64,000 bases of DNA, taken from Marsupella aquatica (Eukaryota; Marchantiophyta). The position numbers and the translations under genes were made by a program. The stretch is from positions 5,642,001-5,706,000 of the forward strand of contig OZ316892.1 of the NCBI GenBank assembly GCA_973895155.1, given 5' to 3'. Shown piece after piece: positions 10,562-23,300 of the stretch; positions within the stretch are counted from its first letter, which is position 1, and every line of letters begins with the position of its first letter. The notes beneath the pieces are model-generated. The model made no database searches, was not told the DNA's origin, and was given only the letters and a program-made list of their open reading frames with translations.

Positions 10562-11430
10562 CTACTTCTGGTGGCTGACGTTCATGCGGTGTTGTGAGGG
10601 GTGCTTGACAGGCACCACCGGGGTGATCAAAGCAATGACAAGGGCATGATCCGACAAGGGGATCCCAGGAATAATAGTGGAAGAGATATCAAATTTACCA
10701 CTAACCCCCCTGGAGGCATAAATTCTGTGGAGCCTTCTCAAAACTTGGCCTTCCAGGTTTTGTAGTTCTTGCATGGCAAGGGCATGGCAAAATCTTCTCT
10801 TATTATCCCAACTGAAGCGGAGATGTCCTTGTTGCTCCTGGAATGAGTCCACTAGGTGAAGTTGCCTCATGAGATGGCACCAAGCTCGCCTTTCACTGCC
10901 TGATATAGTTGTGCCTGGCCCCCAGGGCTCTGATCGGAAGATTGTTCAATCATATTAAAATCCCCCATAAGAATCTAGGTGAACGATGGGTCCAGCCGAT
11001 TGAAAAGCTCCTGCCAGAGGTTCGTCCTCTCCCTAGCCAAGTTTGGTGCGTAGATTCCAAGAAGACCGACCTTGCCCAACCCATCATGCACCAAGCAACA
11101 CCAAACAGCTCTCCCTGAGTCAATCACTCCCTACAAAATGACAAATTGACGGAGCACTGGTGTAATGGCAAGAGCTATACCCCCCTGGCCAGCATAAACG
11201 TTATCGTTTTGGATGGAGTGGGCTCCATCCGTCGCAGGCGCACAAACCCAGTGTGCAGATCTCCAAACCTCTTGCAATTTGCAGATTCTGCGAGCACGCA
11301 ATTTATGCTCTTGAATACACACCACGTCAAGGATATGTTGCAGCTCCTCCAAGATGAAACGGGCTCAAAGTCTGCATCTCCGGGAGGCTAAGCCCCGCAT
11401 GTTGTATGTGAGAATTGTTAGTTTGCACAT
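10562..11430 (-). pseudogene. LINE ORF2 endonuclease domain (EEP family), broken
   Basis: Minus-strand fragments in order show the hallmarks of an apurinic-type endonuclease: an N-terminal YNMRGL-like strand near 11415, VVCIQEHKLR (catalytic Glu) near 11310, LMGDFNM near 10960 and SDHALV near 10640. These are the motifs that nick target DNA in LINE retrotransposition. At least one in-frame TAG precedes the GDFN strand and several frame changes separate the pieces. Confidence 0.8.
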
Positions 11431-11478
11431 TGGGAGTCGGAGGGATTCTATGGCAGTGCGTACCTATATGTATAGGTT

Positions 11479-12900
11479 CTAATAAGCGCGGTCTTTTGGC
11501 AGGGGCGGGGGCAGGGGGTGTATGACCCCCAAGGAGAGAGGCAGCGGGTCTGAGTCAGTTGCAGAGGGTTCTCTCGAAAGCGGACATTTGCGTATAGTAA
11601 CGTTTGTCCTGTCAAAAGGAGGTGGTGGGGATGTCGTTCTTTCAATAGGAATCACAGGTGCAATAGAAGACGTTACCTCCACCTCGCCTGTTTGGGGCCT
11701 TGCAATCTGTGAGACGGGAGTTTCACAAACCTGTGTAGGAAGGACCACCCACACCTTTTTTTTGGGCCGTCTGTGGGTGATTGGAGTATGTTTGGGAGAG
11801 GTAGTATCAATTTGCACAATGGGGAGCATAGTAGATTTGTTGTGCGTAGGTTCCACACTGCCAATTCTCTCATTGGAATGGACAGCCTGCAGACTCCTGC
11901 TTGCACAAGATATATCGTCTGTAGTGTTGTCGCATTTCCTAGGATACTTGGTGGTGGCACCTCTATTCCTCTTCCGGGAAGATCTGTTGTGGTGATTACT
12001 GGAGGACCGGTGCATGGCAGAGGATGACGGGTGAGTACCACTCGTTGCCACCTTCTCTTTCTCCAGAGTAGCCGCTTGATGTGCTAGGTGTTGCAAGTCC
12101 AGTTCCTCCTTCTGATGTTCTTCAGCTCGCACCCTCCAGTAATCCGCCTCCTCTCTGGCCTTACGGGCCTTCTCCTAGTAATCGTGCAGCACCACTGCAT
12201 CCAGTCGTACTCTTTGTTGTGTGGATGTTGCGATAGGGTGCTGGGCATCTTCTCCTGGGGCGTTGAAGTGGAATTTGTGGCCCTTGAAGATATCAGGTCG
12301 TGGCTGCTTGCACTTTGCTGCGTAATGCCTGTATGAGAAACAGAAGCAACATCAAAGATTTATGCTGCTGTAATCAAAGGAAACAGTGGTGACACCTGGG
12401 CGACTAAGTTGAAACTTACCGTGTGCTGGGAAGATTTTGAGTGTGGTTTCAACAATAGCTGAAATGTGCTGCCCCTCAATGCCTGGTGCTTGCTTTGCGT
12501 GTATGAGAACCGTCCGATGGGTGCCACAACGAATTTAATGTACTCGTAAATCTCAGGACTGCCTTGTGGAATGTAAACCGTTACCAAATGTTTGAAGTCC
12601 TTGGCGTTGCATGGGTCGAAGCTTGGCGTGTAGTCGTTCATGGCTGCAAATCTGTCAAGTGCTTTAATAGGGGAGGCACTCAAAAGATTTTTCTTGATGT
12701 GGTCCCCTACATTAGCGTCAAATTGCACTACAAAAAGAGCGTGAGCCAGCTCGTCATGTAGAGTCAGTTTGATTTCGTTCTCCTGATTGAAGGCCGAGAT
12801 CCAGTCCTTGGCTTGTCTCAAACTGAATTTGGACTCGAAGCCAAGCACCACCTTATTCCCAAAAATCCTCCTTGTGCCTAGCTGAAGAATGTCCGTTGGA
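11479..12900 (-). pseudogene. LINE ORF1 remnant (DUF4283-like domain plus CCHC knuckle)
   Basis: The part at 12360-12890 reads as an ORF1 N-terminal domain; the line around GFESKFSLRQAKDWISAFN resembles the DUF4283-type domain of plant L1 ORF1 proteins, expected to bind RNA. After a frameshift, a CX2CX4HX4C zinc knuckle (ending RHYAAKC) follows at about 12305-12355. The rest (11479-12180) is a polar Ser/Thr/Pro-rich tail that contains an in-frame TAG near 12178. Not functional as it stands. Confidence 0.75.
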
Positions 12901-13060
12901 ATATAGAAAATTTATGAATTCAGAACCGTGGGAATATTGGATGTTTGCTTACTAGAATGAGGTTTACTGGTCGCTGCATTCTAGATTGCTACATCGTGGC
13001 CAGCTGATGCAGATTGCTGTGATGCCGGTCTTGCAGTTTGTCGAGATTCGCAACTGGCCA

Positions 13061-14329
13061 TACTCCTACCGAAGAGGGCAGCAGGTCAAATTGAAATGCA
13101 GGATCCCCCCCAGCCGTCCGCATAGTAGGTTTACCCAAATTAACAAAGCCAGGATCCACCACCAAAATTGACCGAGTTGGAGCTCCAGCTCAGTTAATCC
13201 AAGCTTGTCAATCGGTATTCGCTACTTCGATTGATACACCTAGTGTCAAATGCGAGCTTGGGTGCCAGGGTATAGGAAAATGCAACAATTTCAAACAATT
13301 TGTGTAAGTTCTTCATAAAAAATGGTGAGTTCTTGCAGACTGGAGGATTACGAAATGCTAAGCGAGATAATCTCCAGGTGTGTGGAAAAACTTCATGTTA
13401 CCCCAAGTAAATCAGAGTTAGCTGTTGGTACTGGACAAAGGAAGGTAAACGTAATCCCGTCGTTAAGCTATCCGGTAAGGTAGGACAAAAGGCGTCGAGA
13501 GGCTGAGGATTGTCATGCGTTTGAAATTCATTCAAACGGTAGGGAGGGGAAGCCGGAAATATCGTGAGTTAACTTGCCCCATTCCCCCTAAGTCAAAAAA
13601 CAATGAATTACCAGCCCAACCCAATAGCAAAAAAAGACTAAGTGTCACAGACCGTCCACCGGTCTTTGCCTCCCGTTCTCTCTCCCCTCAGCGGGTTACC
13701 CGGAGCGTCACATCGTGGCCCCCGAAAATCCAGTAGCCCGTGACTCTCCCAGTAGTTTGAGCTTAATTTAGGAGATGAACTTAATTTAGGAGCTTGTGCT
13801 CTCTTCTCCACCCCAACTTTGACCTTTTTTTCGTGAGCTTGTGCTCTCTTTGTCAACTTTTTTGCTCTTGAGATTGTTGATGCTCTCCACCCTCGTCTCC
13901 ACCCGAGCTTTGACTTCTAGTAAGGGGCACTTACAAGATGCGAGGGGCGGGGCGTTTGCTTGCTTTTCTACCAAAGTTGAGCCAGCAGCAGTATCACATC
14001 TACAGTGATTAAACCAGTATACCTGGGCTAAACGAGAATTTAGAAGACTTTTATTGCCCTCGAGGTCTTGCAAAGGGAACTCCGGAAGAAGGCTTTTATT
14101 ATTTCTAGGAGTCACGAGAATCGAATTTATTATTGTCGTTGGTGGAATGTGCATGACCGGACCTATTCTTTGGTAGCTGCCGGTCATTTTTGTTTGATCA
14201 GATAACGTCTCTTTGTGTGACGTTAAATTTACGTCCTTTAAGACACGGTAATTTGTACGTCCTTTAAGACATGGCAAGATCGATCTATTTGGACAATAGA
14301 TTGAGAGTCTCCATTTTTGGACAGAAGTC
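13061..14329. other. Intergenic; possible LTR fragment near 13.65 kb
   Basis: No intact gene. On the minus strand, from about 13712 downward, the sequence starts TGTGACGCTCCGGGTAACCC, a style seen at the start of some plant LTRs, but I found no partner LTR. Around 13770-13915 a GAGCTTGTGCTCTCTT phrase is repeated. An open frame of 185 codons on the minus strand (13786-14343) has no recognisable domain. Confidence 0.35.
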
Positions 14330-15620
14330 TCCTTAGTTCCCACTCCAAGAAGGAGTTCACACGAAGATTATGTGTCAAAGGTACTACTTTTTACTACATT
14401 TGTTCCCTTGTTGCCCCGGATATGCAGACTAAATCAGTAGGGGGGTCCAATTGCCCTAGAAAAGAAAGTTGCCTTGTGTCTGAACAGATTGGAAACTGGG
14501 AATTACTTGTTAGGTTGTGCTGACCTACTTGGTACGAGTGAAGCTTTGGCAAGTGTTGTTGTGCGAGACTTCTGCCAGGCAGTAAAAAAATTGATTCACC
14601 CTCTTGTTGTTCCGAGAATCAAGTGCTCTCTCGGATAGCAGCCAAGTTTGAGCAAAAGCACGGTATACTTTCTTCAAGGGAGCCATTGTTGGCTCCAATG
14701 TCCCCATCATTGCACCCTCGATTGCACCTTCTGGTGATCCAGCACCCTTCTATAACAGGAAGGGATTGCTATCCAAGTTTGAGCAAAAGCACGGTATACC
14801 TTTCATCATGGGAGCCATTGATGGCTCCAATATCCCCATCATTGCACCTTCTGGTGATCTTGCACCCTTCTATAACAGGAAGGAATTTTATTCTGCTTTG
14901 TTGTAGGGAATTGTTGACACATAGACAACTTACGGGACTGGGAATTTGGTTGGGGAGGCTCGCTTCATGATTTTACCCTTGTTAACTCATGGAATGAAAA
15001 CAATTTGTGGGTATTACCTGCCCTATAACTTTACGGGACTGGGAATTTGGTTGGGGAGGCTCGCTTCATGATTATACCCAGGTTGTTAACTCATGGGTTA
15101 GAATGAAAACAATTTGTGGGGATTATCTGCCCTATAAGCATATTAATGGTGATGGAGCCTATCCCTTCAGGACCTGTATGAATGTTCCTTTCAAAGGATT
15201 GAAAGAGTATCTTGACCCTGTGAGAGCCCATTGGAACTTTATCCAAAGTTCGACAAGAATGTGTGTAAACCTTGCATTTGGGGTCTTGAAATGATGGTGG
15301 CAGATTTTATTGCAACGCATTGAAATGGGATTGGATCATGTGGCTGATCTAGCTGGAGCTTGCATCTGTTTGCATAACTTGTGTGTTATGCACAAGGACT
15401 TTGTGGATGAGTCACTGGTAGAGAAAGCCAAAAAGTGGCTAATGGATCAGTAGATTCAGAGCTTATGGGATTTAAGACATGCAGGGACCAAGGAAATTTT
15501 TTACTATGGAAAATATGAAGTTAGTAGAGTTACCATTGATTTAGAGGAGCTTATTAGAGTGACTGGCTTAGCAAACAAGGATGACCATGATGAGGTACAT
15601 ATTTTTTAGGAAAGCAGCTT
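14330..15620 (+). pseudogene. PIF/Harbinger-type (HARBI1/ALP1-like) DDE transposase pseudogene
   Basis: In shifting frames the plus strand gives the hallmarks of the DDE_4 family in order: an N-terminal helix region (KGTTFYYICSLVAP), VVRDFCQAVKKL, then KFEQKHGIPFIMGAIDGSNI with the first catalytic Asp, FYNRKEFYSALL, FGWGGSLHDYTQ, NGDGAYPFRTCMNVPFKGLK with the second Asp, AHWNFIQSSTRMCV, LAFGVLK, and ACICLHNLCVMHKDF. Where family members have V-E-R-AFG, this copy has V-N-L-AFG, so the catalytic Glu is lost. It contains two internal tandem duplications (period 131 at 14642/14773 and period 101 at 14931/15032) and several in-frame stops. No flanking terminal inverted repeats were found, so it may derive from a domesticated ALP1-like gene or an element. 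Confidence 0.85.
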
Positions 15621-16317
15621 TGAAAGCAGGGGTGACAAATAATGCATTGGGAGTTGGCCAAGACCTTGTTTGCTTGCCATTTGCGTGAAAATGTGAAAAT
15701 GCCACATGGTTTCTATGAAGAGGACTCTGACCATTCTAGTATGGCAAGTGAGTAAGGGAAGTTGTAGAAATCAGGTGACTGTGAAAATAGAATCATTTTA
15801 CATACAAGACCGGGTTCGCAGCTTGTGACACTATGAGATAGTCACTCGTTTTGAGAAGCTGCTTAGTTTAGAAAAGTATGGTCATGTTACAAACAGATCA
15901 TTTGTCTTTTTTATCATTCTGTGCTTGGTACAGACTTAGCATTGTAGCAGCGCTAAGCAAATTGAGAGGTCATCTGCGTCTAATAAAAAACAGACTTTGC
16001 TTACCCAAGTCTTGGGAGAATAGTCCCAAATGACTTCAACTACCTTAGTACTTAAAGAATAAATAGATAGTAACGCCAATTGCCTATGCCACAATTACAA
16101 TTTGTCGAATAATTACACTTCTAATCTTGGAACAGAGCACTTCAATCTAGAATATTAGTTGTCTTATGAATATCAATTATAGCTAGATGTTACCCGTATG
16201 AGTGACCATGTCAGCAATAGCAGAAGTGACCATATCCCTATTGCTCTTCTTTGACAGTTTGCTGGATTGAGAAGAGCTACTATGGATTGAGAAGAGCTAC
16301 TATCAGGAGTGGGCAGA
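15621..16317. other. Intergenic, no gene recognised
   Basis: No supported gene and no copy of the LTR found at 19.46 kb. Contains the 19-bp phrase TAAGCAAATTGAGAGGTCA at 15954-15972, which recurs at 24315-24333. Confidence 0.5.
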
Positions 16318-19300
16318 CTACCTTGGTCTGAACAAGTAGGTTTGCCCACCTCTCGTGAGGCAAGTAGTTCCCCTGGCCAAGACAAGAATCAAAAAAACAA
16401 TTACCTTGTTTTTTGGCATTCCTTTCAAATTTGTCATCCATCTTCCCTGGGAAAGCAATGACTTGGATAACCTCTGGGTTTGTCCAGCGTAGTCACAAAC
16501 TACTATCCTCCCCTTCTTCGTCTTCGTCCTTGAGTTGCACCACCTTTTGAGCCTTTTTGACTTAGTTTCTTTGCATGGGGCCTCTAGGCTGCCCTTCTTC
16601 TTTTGGGTAGCGATCGCCATTTCTTGTCCAGGCCCCATGGCTTCCCGAATCATCCTGGCTGCTTCATCCTCTACCTCCCATGACATGGTAATAGGTGGAG
16701 TTCCGAATGTAAACTGTTTTGTGCCCCAGTTTTCCACAACTTTCGCAAGGTACAACCAGGGTCGTCCTATCAACACCCTAAATGAGGTAGGGTTCACCGG
16801 CTTCATCACAATGTAATTAATGTTGAATGCAATACCACCAATCTCCGTGCGTATTCCTCGAAGAATACCTGTGGGAACTACCTGGTAGCCGTTAGCCATA
16901 TTCAATACCCTACCAGTCAATTATGGTTTGAATCCCCAAGCCGCCGCTGTTGAATCAATGAGTATGCATACCCCAGACCCTCCATCGATTGGTACATGCA
17001 TAACCTTTTCTTTATTGATGATGACTGGTAAGCAAGGGGCTCCCCTATCCTCCTAAATCATCATGACATGCGTACGAGTGGCTACTCTAGGAAGCCTTGG
17101 CTTCCCGGCAATGGCTTTTTTCAATTGCTTCCGAAAATACGGGCTATTTTTTAATAATTGACCCACAGTAGCCGTAACGCTTGATTCCAACACATCCTTT
17201 GCCAAGTTGTATGGCACCAGCTGTTTCCCTGTGTCATCCTCCTGGGGTAATTTAATTGCTCTAAGAGGATTCTTCTGAGTTGGTAATGATTCTGGTTCCT
17301 TTGGTTCTAGAGGTGTGCTTGGTGAAGTCAGTGGTGACACACTTCTGTCCTCCACTGTTTCCATTGAAGCGGAAACAATTTCCTCCTTCATTCGCTTGAC
17401 AGCTCTCTTAATATCCTTCTGGAGTGCAACCTCATTCTCGTCCTTTTCCAGCTCTACCAACTGCTCCTTCACACTAGCCGTGACTGCCGGAAAAAATAAA
17501 CTGGGATGCGTTCGATCAAAATCACTATCCTGGGAAGGACTGGGATCACCACGTACGACTTGCGGGTCCTCAGTGACAGGGGCTTTGCCGCTAGAACCCG
17601 AAGACGTGGAATCAGACGCATCTTCCTTCCACTGCTTCTTTTTCTTGGTAATCCCCTCCCACCTTTGCTTCCTTCTGGTGGATCTAGTGGACACGCGGTA
17701 ACAATCGGCATCAACTTCTTCTTCAGAATAAGTGGACAGGGCGTCTGCTTCATCGTTGGAAGGTGCAAATTCCCCTCGTGCTTCTTTACGCCATCCTAAG
17801 TCAATATGATTTACCTGGGCTCCTCCTGGCATAGTTCCTGCTGGCAGTACCTTTGGTGCGGGTTTGACAGGTACAGCAACCATCCCGGATAACCAAATAA
17901 GGCATTGGGTAAGTATATGCCCTTCTCCTTTGCAACCCATACAAAGCTTGACTGGCTGACCATCCGCCTGCTTCCTTGCATTGGTGCACTCCCGAGAGAA
18001 GTGACCTGGTTGACCACAATTATAGTATGCTGCAAATCTCTGAACATTTGGTTGTGGAGGTGTAGTTGGATTTTGAATGATACATCTCCCCTGCATTGGT
18101 TCTCAATGCTCCCCACAAAGAGGTGGGTCGGTTAGCCAAATCTCGGGCTCCGGCCTCACTGATGCCACACACACTATCCGCGACATCTCCAAGTATGTAC
18201 TCCACCTCCAACTCTCCTATCGTTCCCTCGGTTATCAATCGAACATTCTTTGTACCACGCTTTGGACAAACATCCTTGTGATGTCCGGTGGTATAACAGT
18301 GAGCGCACCATACTGAGGTGTCATCGGCTGCCTCCCTCTTCTTCGGCTGGGAGTTGGCTAATAATGTTTTTAACTGCTCTGTGATCGCTGTCAATTGATC
18401 CGGAGATGCTTTCTTAGGATCCAACTTGGTTTTCACCTTTTCTGCAACCTTCTCTTTCTTCTTGATTTTATTTTTTTTACTCTTTTCATCATCCTCCGAA
18501 CTGGAAGATGTTTCACTCTTACTAGTATCACTCTCAGAGCTACAACTCTCCTCCTTGGCTTTCTTGGATCGCTTCTTCTTGGCCTTTTTCTTGCCTAATT
18601 CCTCGTCTGAAGATGAATCGTCAGATTTATAGTGTTCTTTTTGGCTCGTGATATCAGCATTGATGTATAGCTGAATATCATGAATCACCTCTGCCAAAGA
18701 CTCCGGATTCCCCTTCCAAATTGCGAAACTCATCTTCTGCGGTAGGGCATTAACCAACCAGTGCAACTGCATTTTGTCTGATGCATTGGTCTTGGTTCGT
18801 CGCACCAATTTGTGGAATCGCTCCAAAAATTTCCGAAAAGACTTGTTCTCCTTGAATTGAAGCCGTCCTAGCTTCAACATTGCCAATTCAGACGTCCCAA
18901 TGGGACAAAATTCCTTGACAAACAGTTGCTTGAAGGTGACCCATTCATTCTATTCCCCTGGTTCCAAATTGGAGTACCATGGTCGAGCCTCACCCTTAAA
19001 CAACCCGGGTAAGATTTGCATCTTGATAGCAGACTCTCCATTAGCAGTTGCAGTCCCATCAAACTCCTCAAGCCAGTCATCCGGGTCCTCCTCATGCTTA
19101 CCATGAAATGCCTTGTAATGGATTTGTGATCTCTGATTGAGCCGTGGTGCTGCTCGCCCACCAAATTGTGGATCCGGCTCACCCATCTCTTGCACCGGTG
19201 AACTGGGTTGGGTACTGGGCGAGTTACTACTCAACAGATCCCCTTCCTCGTTCTCCAGTTCCACTCCAAAAAGCACTTTGTGAACCGCCGTTGCCAATTG

Positions 19301-19400
19301 CAGTCTTCACCCTCTTGGTCTCCTTCCACCTCACAATTTGCTGCAACCGCGCTTCTTCCCTCAGTGTTGCTCGCTCTTCCCGTGGTGTGAATTTGTTCAT
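16318..19400 (-). pseudogene. Ty3/gypsy-like gag-protease remnant, pol missing
   Basis: The minus strand reads as a gag: a retrotransposon-gag core (AFHGKHEEDPDDWLEEF, KGEARPWYSNL, then EWVTFKQLFVKEF after a TAG), a long Lys/Ser/Glu-rich linker, a CCHC knuckle (CAHCYTTGHHKDVC), a second knuckle whose first Cys is Tyr (YYNCGQPGHFSREC), and a third CX2CX4HX4C (CMGCKGEGHILTQC). A retropepsin-like region follows: VPIDGGSGVCILID near 16990, then LIGRPWLYLAKVVENWG. In-frame stops occur at about 18952, 17054 and 16921, and the frame shifts near 18080 and 19290. No reverse transcriptase or integrase follows. Both capsid and protease parts are recognisable but dead. Confidence 0.87.
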
Positions 19401-19442
19401 CACCTAACACTGCGTAACAAACAATTCACAAGTACGAATGCC

Positions 19443-19460
19443 CCCTCCATCTAGCGCCAA
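19443..19460 (-). promoter_or_regulatory. Primer-binding-site-like sequence
   Basis: The minus strand reads TTGGCGCTAGATGGAGGG three bases inside the inferred LTR end and about 45 nt before the gag Met. A TGGCGC start at this place is common for primer binding sites of plant Ty3/gypsy elements. The matching tRNA was not determined. Confidence 0.5.
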
Positions 19461-19463
19461 AAA

Positions 19464-20306
19464 TGTGGTGCATTTTCCAAGACCTCTAACCCCAAGAACT
19501 ACCCTCTACTTATCATAAACCACTTGTTTAGGTCTGTCCTCTTGCCGTATGGCAGCTATTTGGCTTGGAAACGCGATCCTCTCCTTCAATCCACACTTAC
19601 CGGACCAGTTCTTTCACTGGGCTTGTGAATTGTGCACAACTGAGACACCTAATTCCTCTTTAACTTCTTAAGGTATATTTGTATTCAGCCCCTGGAATGT
19701 ACCTCTACGGCTTAATTTCTTAAGCTGGCTGAAGGTCTTTTTCAGACGGACTCAACCCACACTTCACCGACTAAACACTCTCAATCCTCACTTTTCTCTC
19801 AGAGTTTGATTGGGCAGTCTCCAATCAAGACAATGCGATTGTACTTTGCTCAACAGTTCACCCTATCTGACTTAAATCGATCAAGCAACAGATATCACAA
19901 CACTCAACTTCTTGGATGGCAAGAATCTGCAAACTAGGCAACGAGGCCAACTCAATTCAAACAATTGCTTAGAAATCCAAGGGAACTGGTAGTTTACTGA
20001 TATCCTGCGGTCTAGATTTAGCCGAGAGCTACTTGTGCTCACAACAATACAGATTTTACACTAAAGCCTTGACTAAGAAAACAACCCCTCCCAGCCACGC
20101 TGCCCGGGTTTTTATCCTTGCAGCATGACTGAAAGAAGCGCGGGAAGCCTACCCCTACAATCCTGCCTTGCCACCGCGATAATCCTCTTTATTGAACAAA
20201 AAACAAAACTAATTTGCCTAAGCCGGAAACCCGATGGATCCGGACCTCTAACACAATCGAACTATTCAAGCCGACAGAGCGCTACTTGCCCTGTCCACAT
20301 CCTACA
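19464..20306 (-). mobile_element. Inferred LTR of the gag-protease element
   Basis: On the minus strand the segment begins TGTAGGATG and ends GCACCACA, matching the TG...CA rule with short inverted ends. It carries a TATA-like GGATAAAAACCC near 20108-20118. It lies directly upstream of a primer-binding-site-like sequence and the gag start. Only one copy is visible, so the boundaries are inferred from position and end signature, not from an LTR pair. Confidence 0.6.
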
Positions 20307-20385
20307 ACGGCCGTGCCCTCTTGGCCCAAGCCCTTCTCCTTCCGCCACGTCCTCCTTCCAACTGACGACTGGCCCGCCTTAATTG

Positions 20386-23300
20386 TCAAATGACCGGTGG
20401 TAATCCTGAGCCATCCGACTCTGCACCTTCCCCTGTACTCGGCTTCGGCTGACTACCCTCGGCCACATTAACTACGGCTTCGGGTTCGGCCTCGGCTTCA
20501 TCCTCCTCGGCAACGGCCTGGAGAGCTTTTGCCTTAACTTCCTCAATCCAAGCCTGCTCCCCGATGCGCTCGGTCTCGATAATCCACGGCTTCACGTTCT
20601 GGGCGTCCATAGAAGCAGTACCATCGTCTGAACCTATCACCGTAGCTCCAAGTTGATCCGCAGTACTTACCTCTACCATAGCTGCCTTCAGGGCCACAGT
20701 ACCGCAATGTGAGCGGCCATGCTCTCGACTTCCTCTGGAGTGGCTTTAAGGGGTTTAACTTTATTATCGCCCGGCCCCATGAACGTCTTTGCCAAATCTG
20801 CCACTAACTGCATGGCTTTGCCCCCAGTCATGCTTGACAACAGTGAGCTCGGCTTTGGCTTTGGCTTCACTGTATTTCTGCCTACCATACTACTGACGGG
20901 CAGCCTTTCAGTTGGTGACCCATATCCCGCTTTGGCATACTTCTTCAATTTCTCTGTTTGATTGTCGGCACGCCTTTGCAACCCGATCATCTTATCCTTG
21001 GCCTCCTCCAACTCCTGAGATACGTCTTCAACTTCATCGTTAAGCCATAATATCTTAGCCTTGGCCGCCTTCAGCTCCTCATTTAAGATCTGCATGATCT
21101 CCAACTCTTGCTTATCTGCAGCTGCCTTCAAGGAGTTATTGATGGTTTCCAGCTTCGTGACCTCTTCCTTCCATGCCTTCTTTGTCTTCTCTATATCCCC
21201 CTAAAGCTCCTTGCGTATTTGTTGGGCTCGGCTTAGGTGATCATTGGCCGCTGTACTCAGGGCGTCCTCATGTTTCTCCCGCATGGCATCCAGCTGATCA
21301 AGTAGCTTTTCATGCTTCCCTTGGGCTACGGCCAAGACCTTCTCGCTCTGAGTGGTCTGGTCTTTAGCCGCCTTCCTAAGCCTATCGACTTGCCGATTAA
21401 GACCCTGTACCTCCTCCCTCGAATCGGCTAACTCCAGCTGCACCTTTGTCAATTTCTCTTTAATCTGCTGGTTATCCAATTGGTAGTTGTCCAATTGGTT
21501 GTTCGCCATCTCTAATTCCTGCTACTTAGCCAAGAGATCCTGTTGTGCTTGTTGATTCACCCTTGATTTAGCCACCTCTGTTTGCATGCTGCGAAGCCGA
21601 GCAATCACTTCCTCCTTCTTCAATTGCTCTAATGTCATTGCCTCCTCCAGTCTCGTCTGATCAGCCACTTCTTTTCTAAGAAATGGCCCGGATTCCAACT
21701 CGTTGCCAAAGATTTCTAAGGCTAAGAGTCCACACATGTCTCCATACTCCTTAGCTCGATTTCTTGTGTAGTTTGACCTCCTAGGTGATACTGGCATCTG
21801 CCATCGGGGTCGTCTCTCCCAAGCCTCCTCTCTCAGCTGATCAAAGTCAGTGAGAGGTTTGGCCTGCTTCTCACTAAGCCGTCTTATTTCTTCCGGCCAC
21901 TCTCCTCCTGGTAGCTGGCATTCCTGTTCTGCATTCCGGGCCCCCCACTCCTTAATCCTCTCTTGTAGCCCAGCTTCAGCTTCCTTCATCTTGTCAAATT
22001 CTAATGGCGTCACATCTGGTGGAGGAGATTCTGGTGTTTTCTGGTCCTCCGGCTTGCCATAGAAGACTACAAAACCTTCCCATCATTCTAACTCCTGGCA
22101 CCGGCCTCTCCCCGTGATCGACATAATCGTCGTCGTAGTCATCCACATTAACCTGACTGTACCTAGCATGCCGACCTCTTCTCCAAAGCCCCCGATCTCT
22201 TCCTCCGAATATTGTTGGGCTGCTGTTGGTTGATTTTCCTCCACAGGTCCCTCCACTTGGGCTCTGTTAGAAGCTCTTAATACCGGCCTCTCCTGGCTTT
22301 GGCTTGACTCCTCATCTGTCTCCGAATCCATTTGCTCGTCATATTTCTTTCTCTCTTCGGTAGTCATCTTCCTCTCGACCAATTGGATGCCTGCATATGG
22401 ATTATTACGAGTAGGCCGGCGCAACGGATTTATCACCACATCATATGTTACTACCTCTGGCTCCTTGATAGGGGAATGCTCCCGTTCTCGTGTTGTCTAC
22501 GTTGCCAACCTCCTCCCGTGGCGTCGTTTGCTTAGAGGCTCCTCATCCTCCTTCACCTCCTCAAGTGGTGTAGTGATCGGCATCCGCTCCTGTATAGGCA
22601 ACACTGGTGCAAAAGACTAGCTCCTTGCATATTGGCAAAGTAATTGCAGATGGTACCCTAGTTTGGATACCGCTCCTTCCCCAATGCTCTACTTCTCTTC
22701 ATTTAATGCTTTCTTCAACTGCATTAAGAGATAGCCATTGTAGTCTCGGTTTGCATCGTTATTCTCCACCAAAAACACCTGGGCTTTGCCGATTTCTGCT
22801 CTTGGCAAGGTACAATGCAACGTGACTCTCAGGAAATCAATCAGCTGCCCTATATGCGGGTTGGTACATTGATTCCTGAAAAGCCCATTCTTAGTGGAAG
22901 GCCCTGGAAATGACCTGAACTGGTCATCCGTCAACGTCTTCCTCTACTCCACCTTAGTCTTCCTTCCTGCTGGTAAAGAGAAGACGGCTTTGATAAGCGC
23001 AGGTGTTAGTTCGAACACCTTTCCATACAGCAGCGTCGTGTTGGAAGAAGCCTCCCAGCATCCCACGAAGTCCAACAGATCCTCATCTGGTATGTCTACC
23101 ATCCTCCAGGACAACCTGACAAAGCCCTCCAACCCAGTGTCATTCATATATCCTGCATATTTATTATCCTGAACGGCACTGAAGACCTCATCCTCATCTC
23201 TGGAAAACTGTAATTGTAAATCGGCAGGTAACCTGTCCGCCCACCTTGTCATGGTTTTATCCTCTACAGCCCAATCTCTAACTGGCCCGGCTTCCGTCTT

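Larger units (their letters stand above)
5830..13060 (-). mobile_element. Decayed LINE (non-LTR retrotransposon), plant L1-like
   Basis: Reading on the minus strand, the order is ORF1 (nucleic-acid-binding domain, CCHC knuckle), then ORF2 (endonuclease, reverse transcriptase, C-terminal zinc-binding region), then a 3' leader and an A-rich tail that appears on the plus strand as T-rich DNA at 5829-5849. This is the plant L1-type order. Every domain is broken by stops and frameshifts. Two later insertions interrupt the reverse transcriptase, at 8534-8820 and 9084-9727. I could not find a target-site duplication for the LINE, and the 5' boundary (about 13.0 kb) is uncertain. Confidence 0.9.

Noticed and set aside
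13500-13720. Full LTR beginning TGTGACGCTCC on the minus strand
   Set aside because: No partner LTR, primer site or internal domain could be matched, so it is noted only as a possible fragment.
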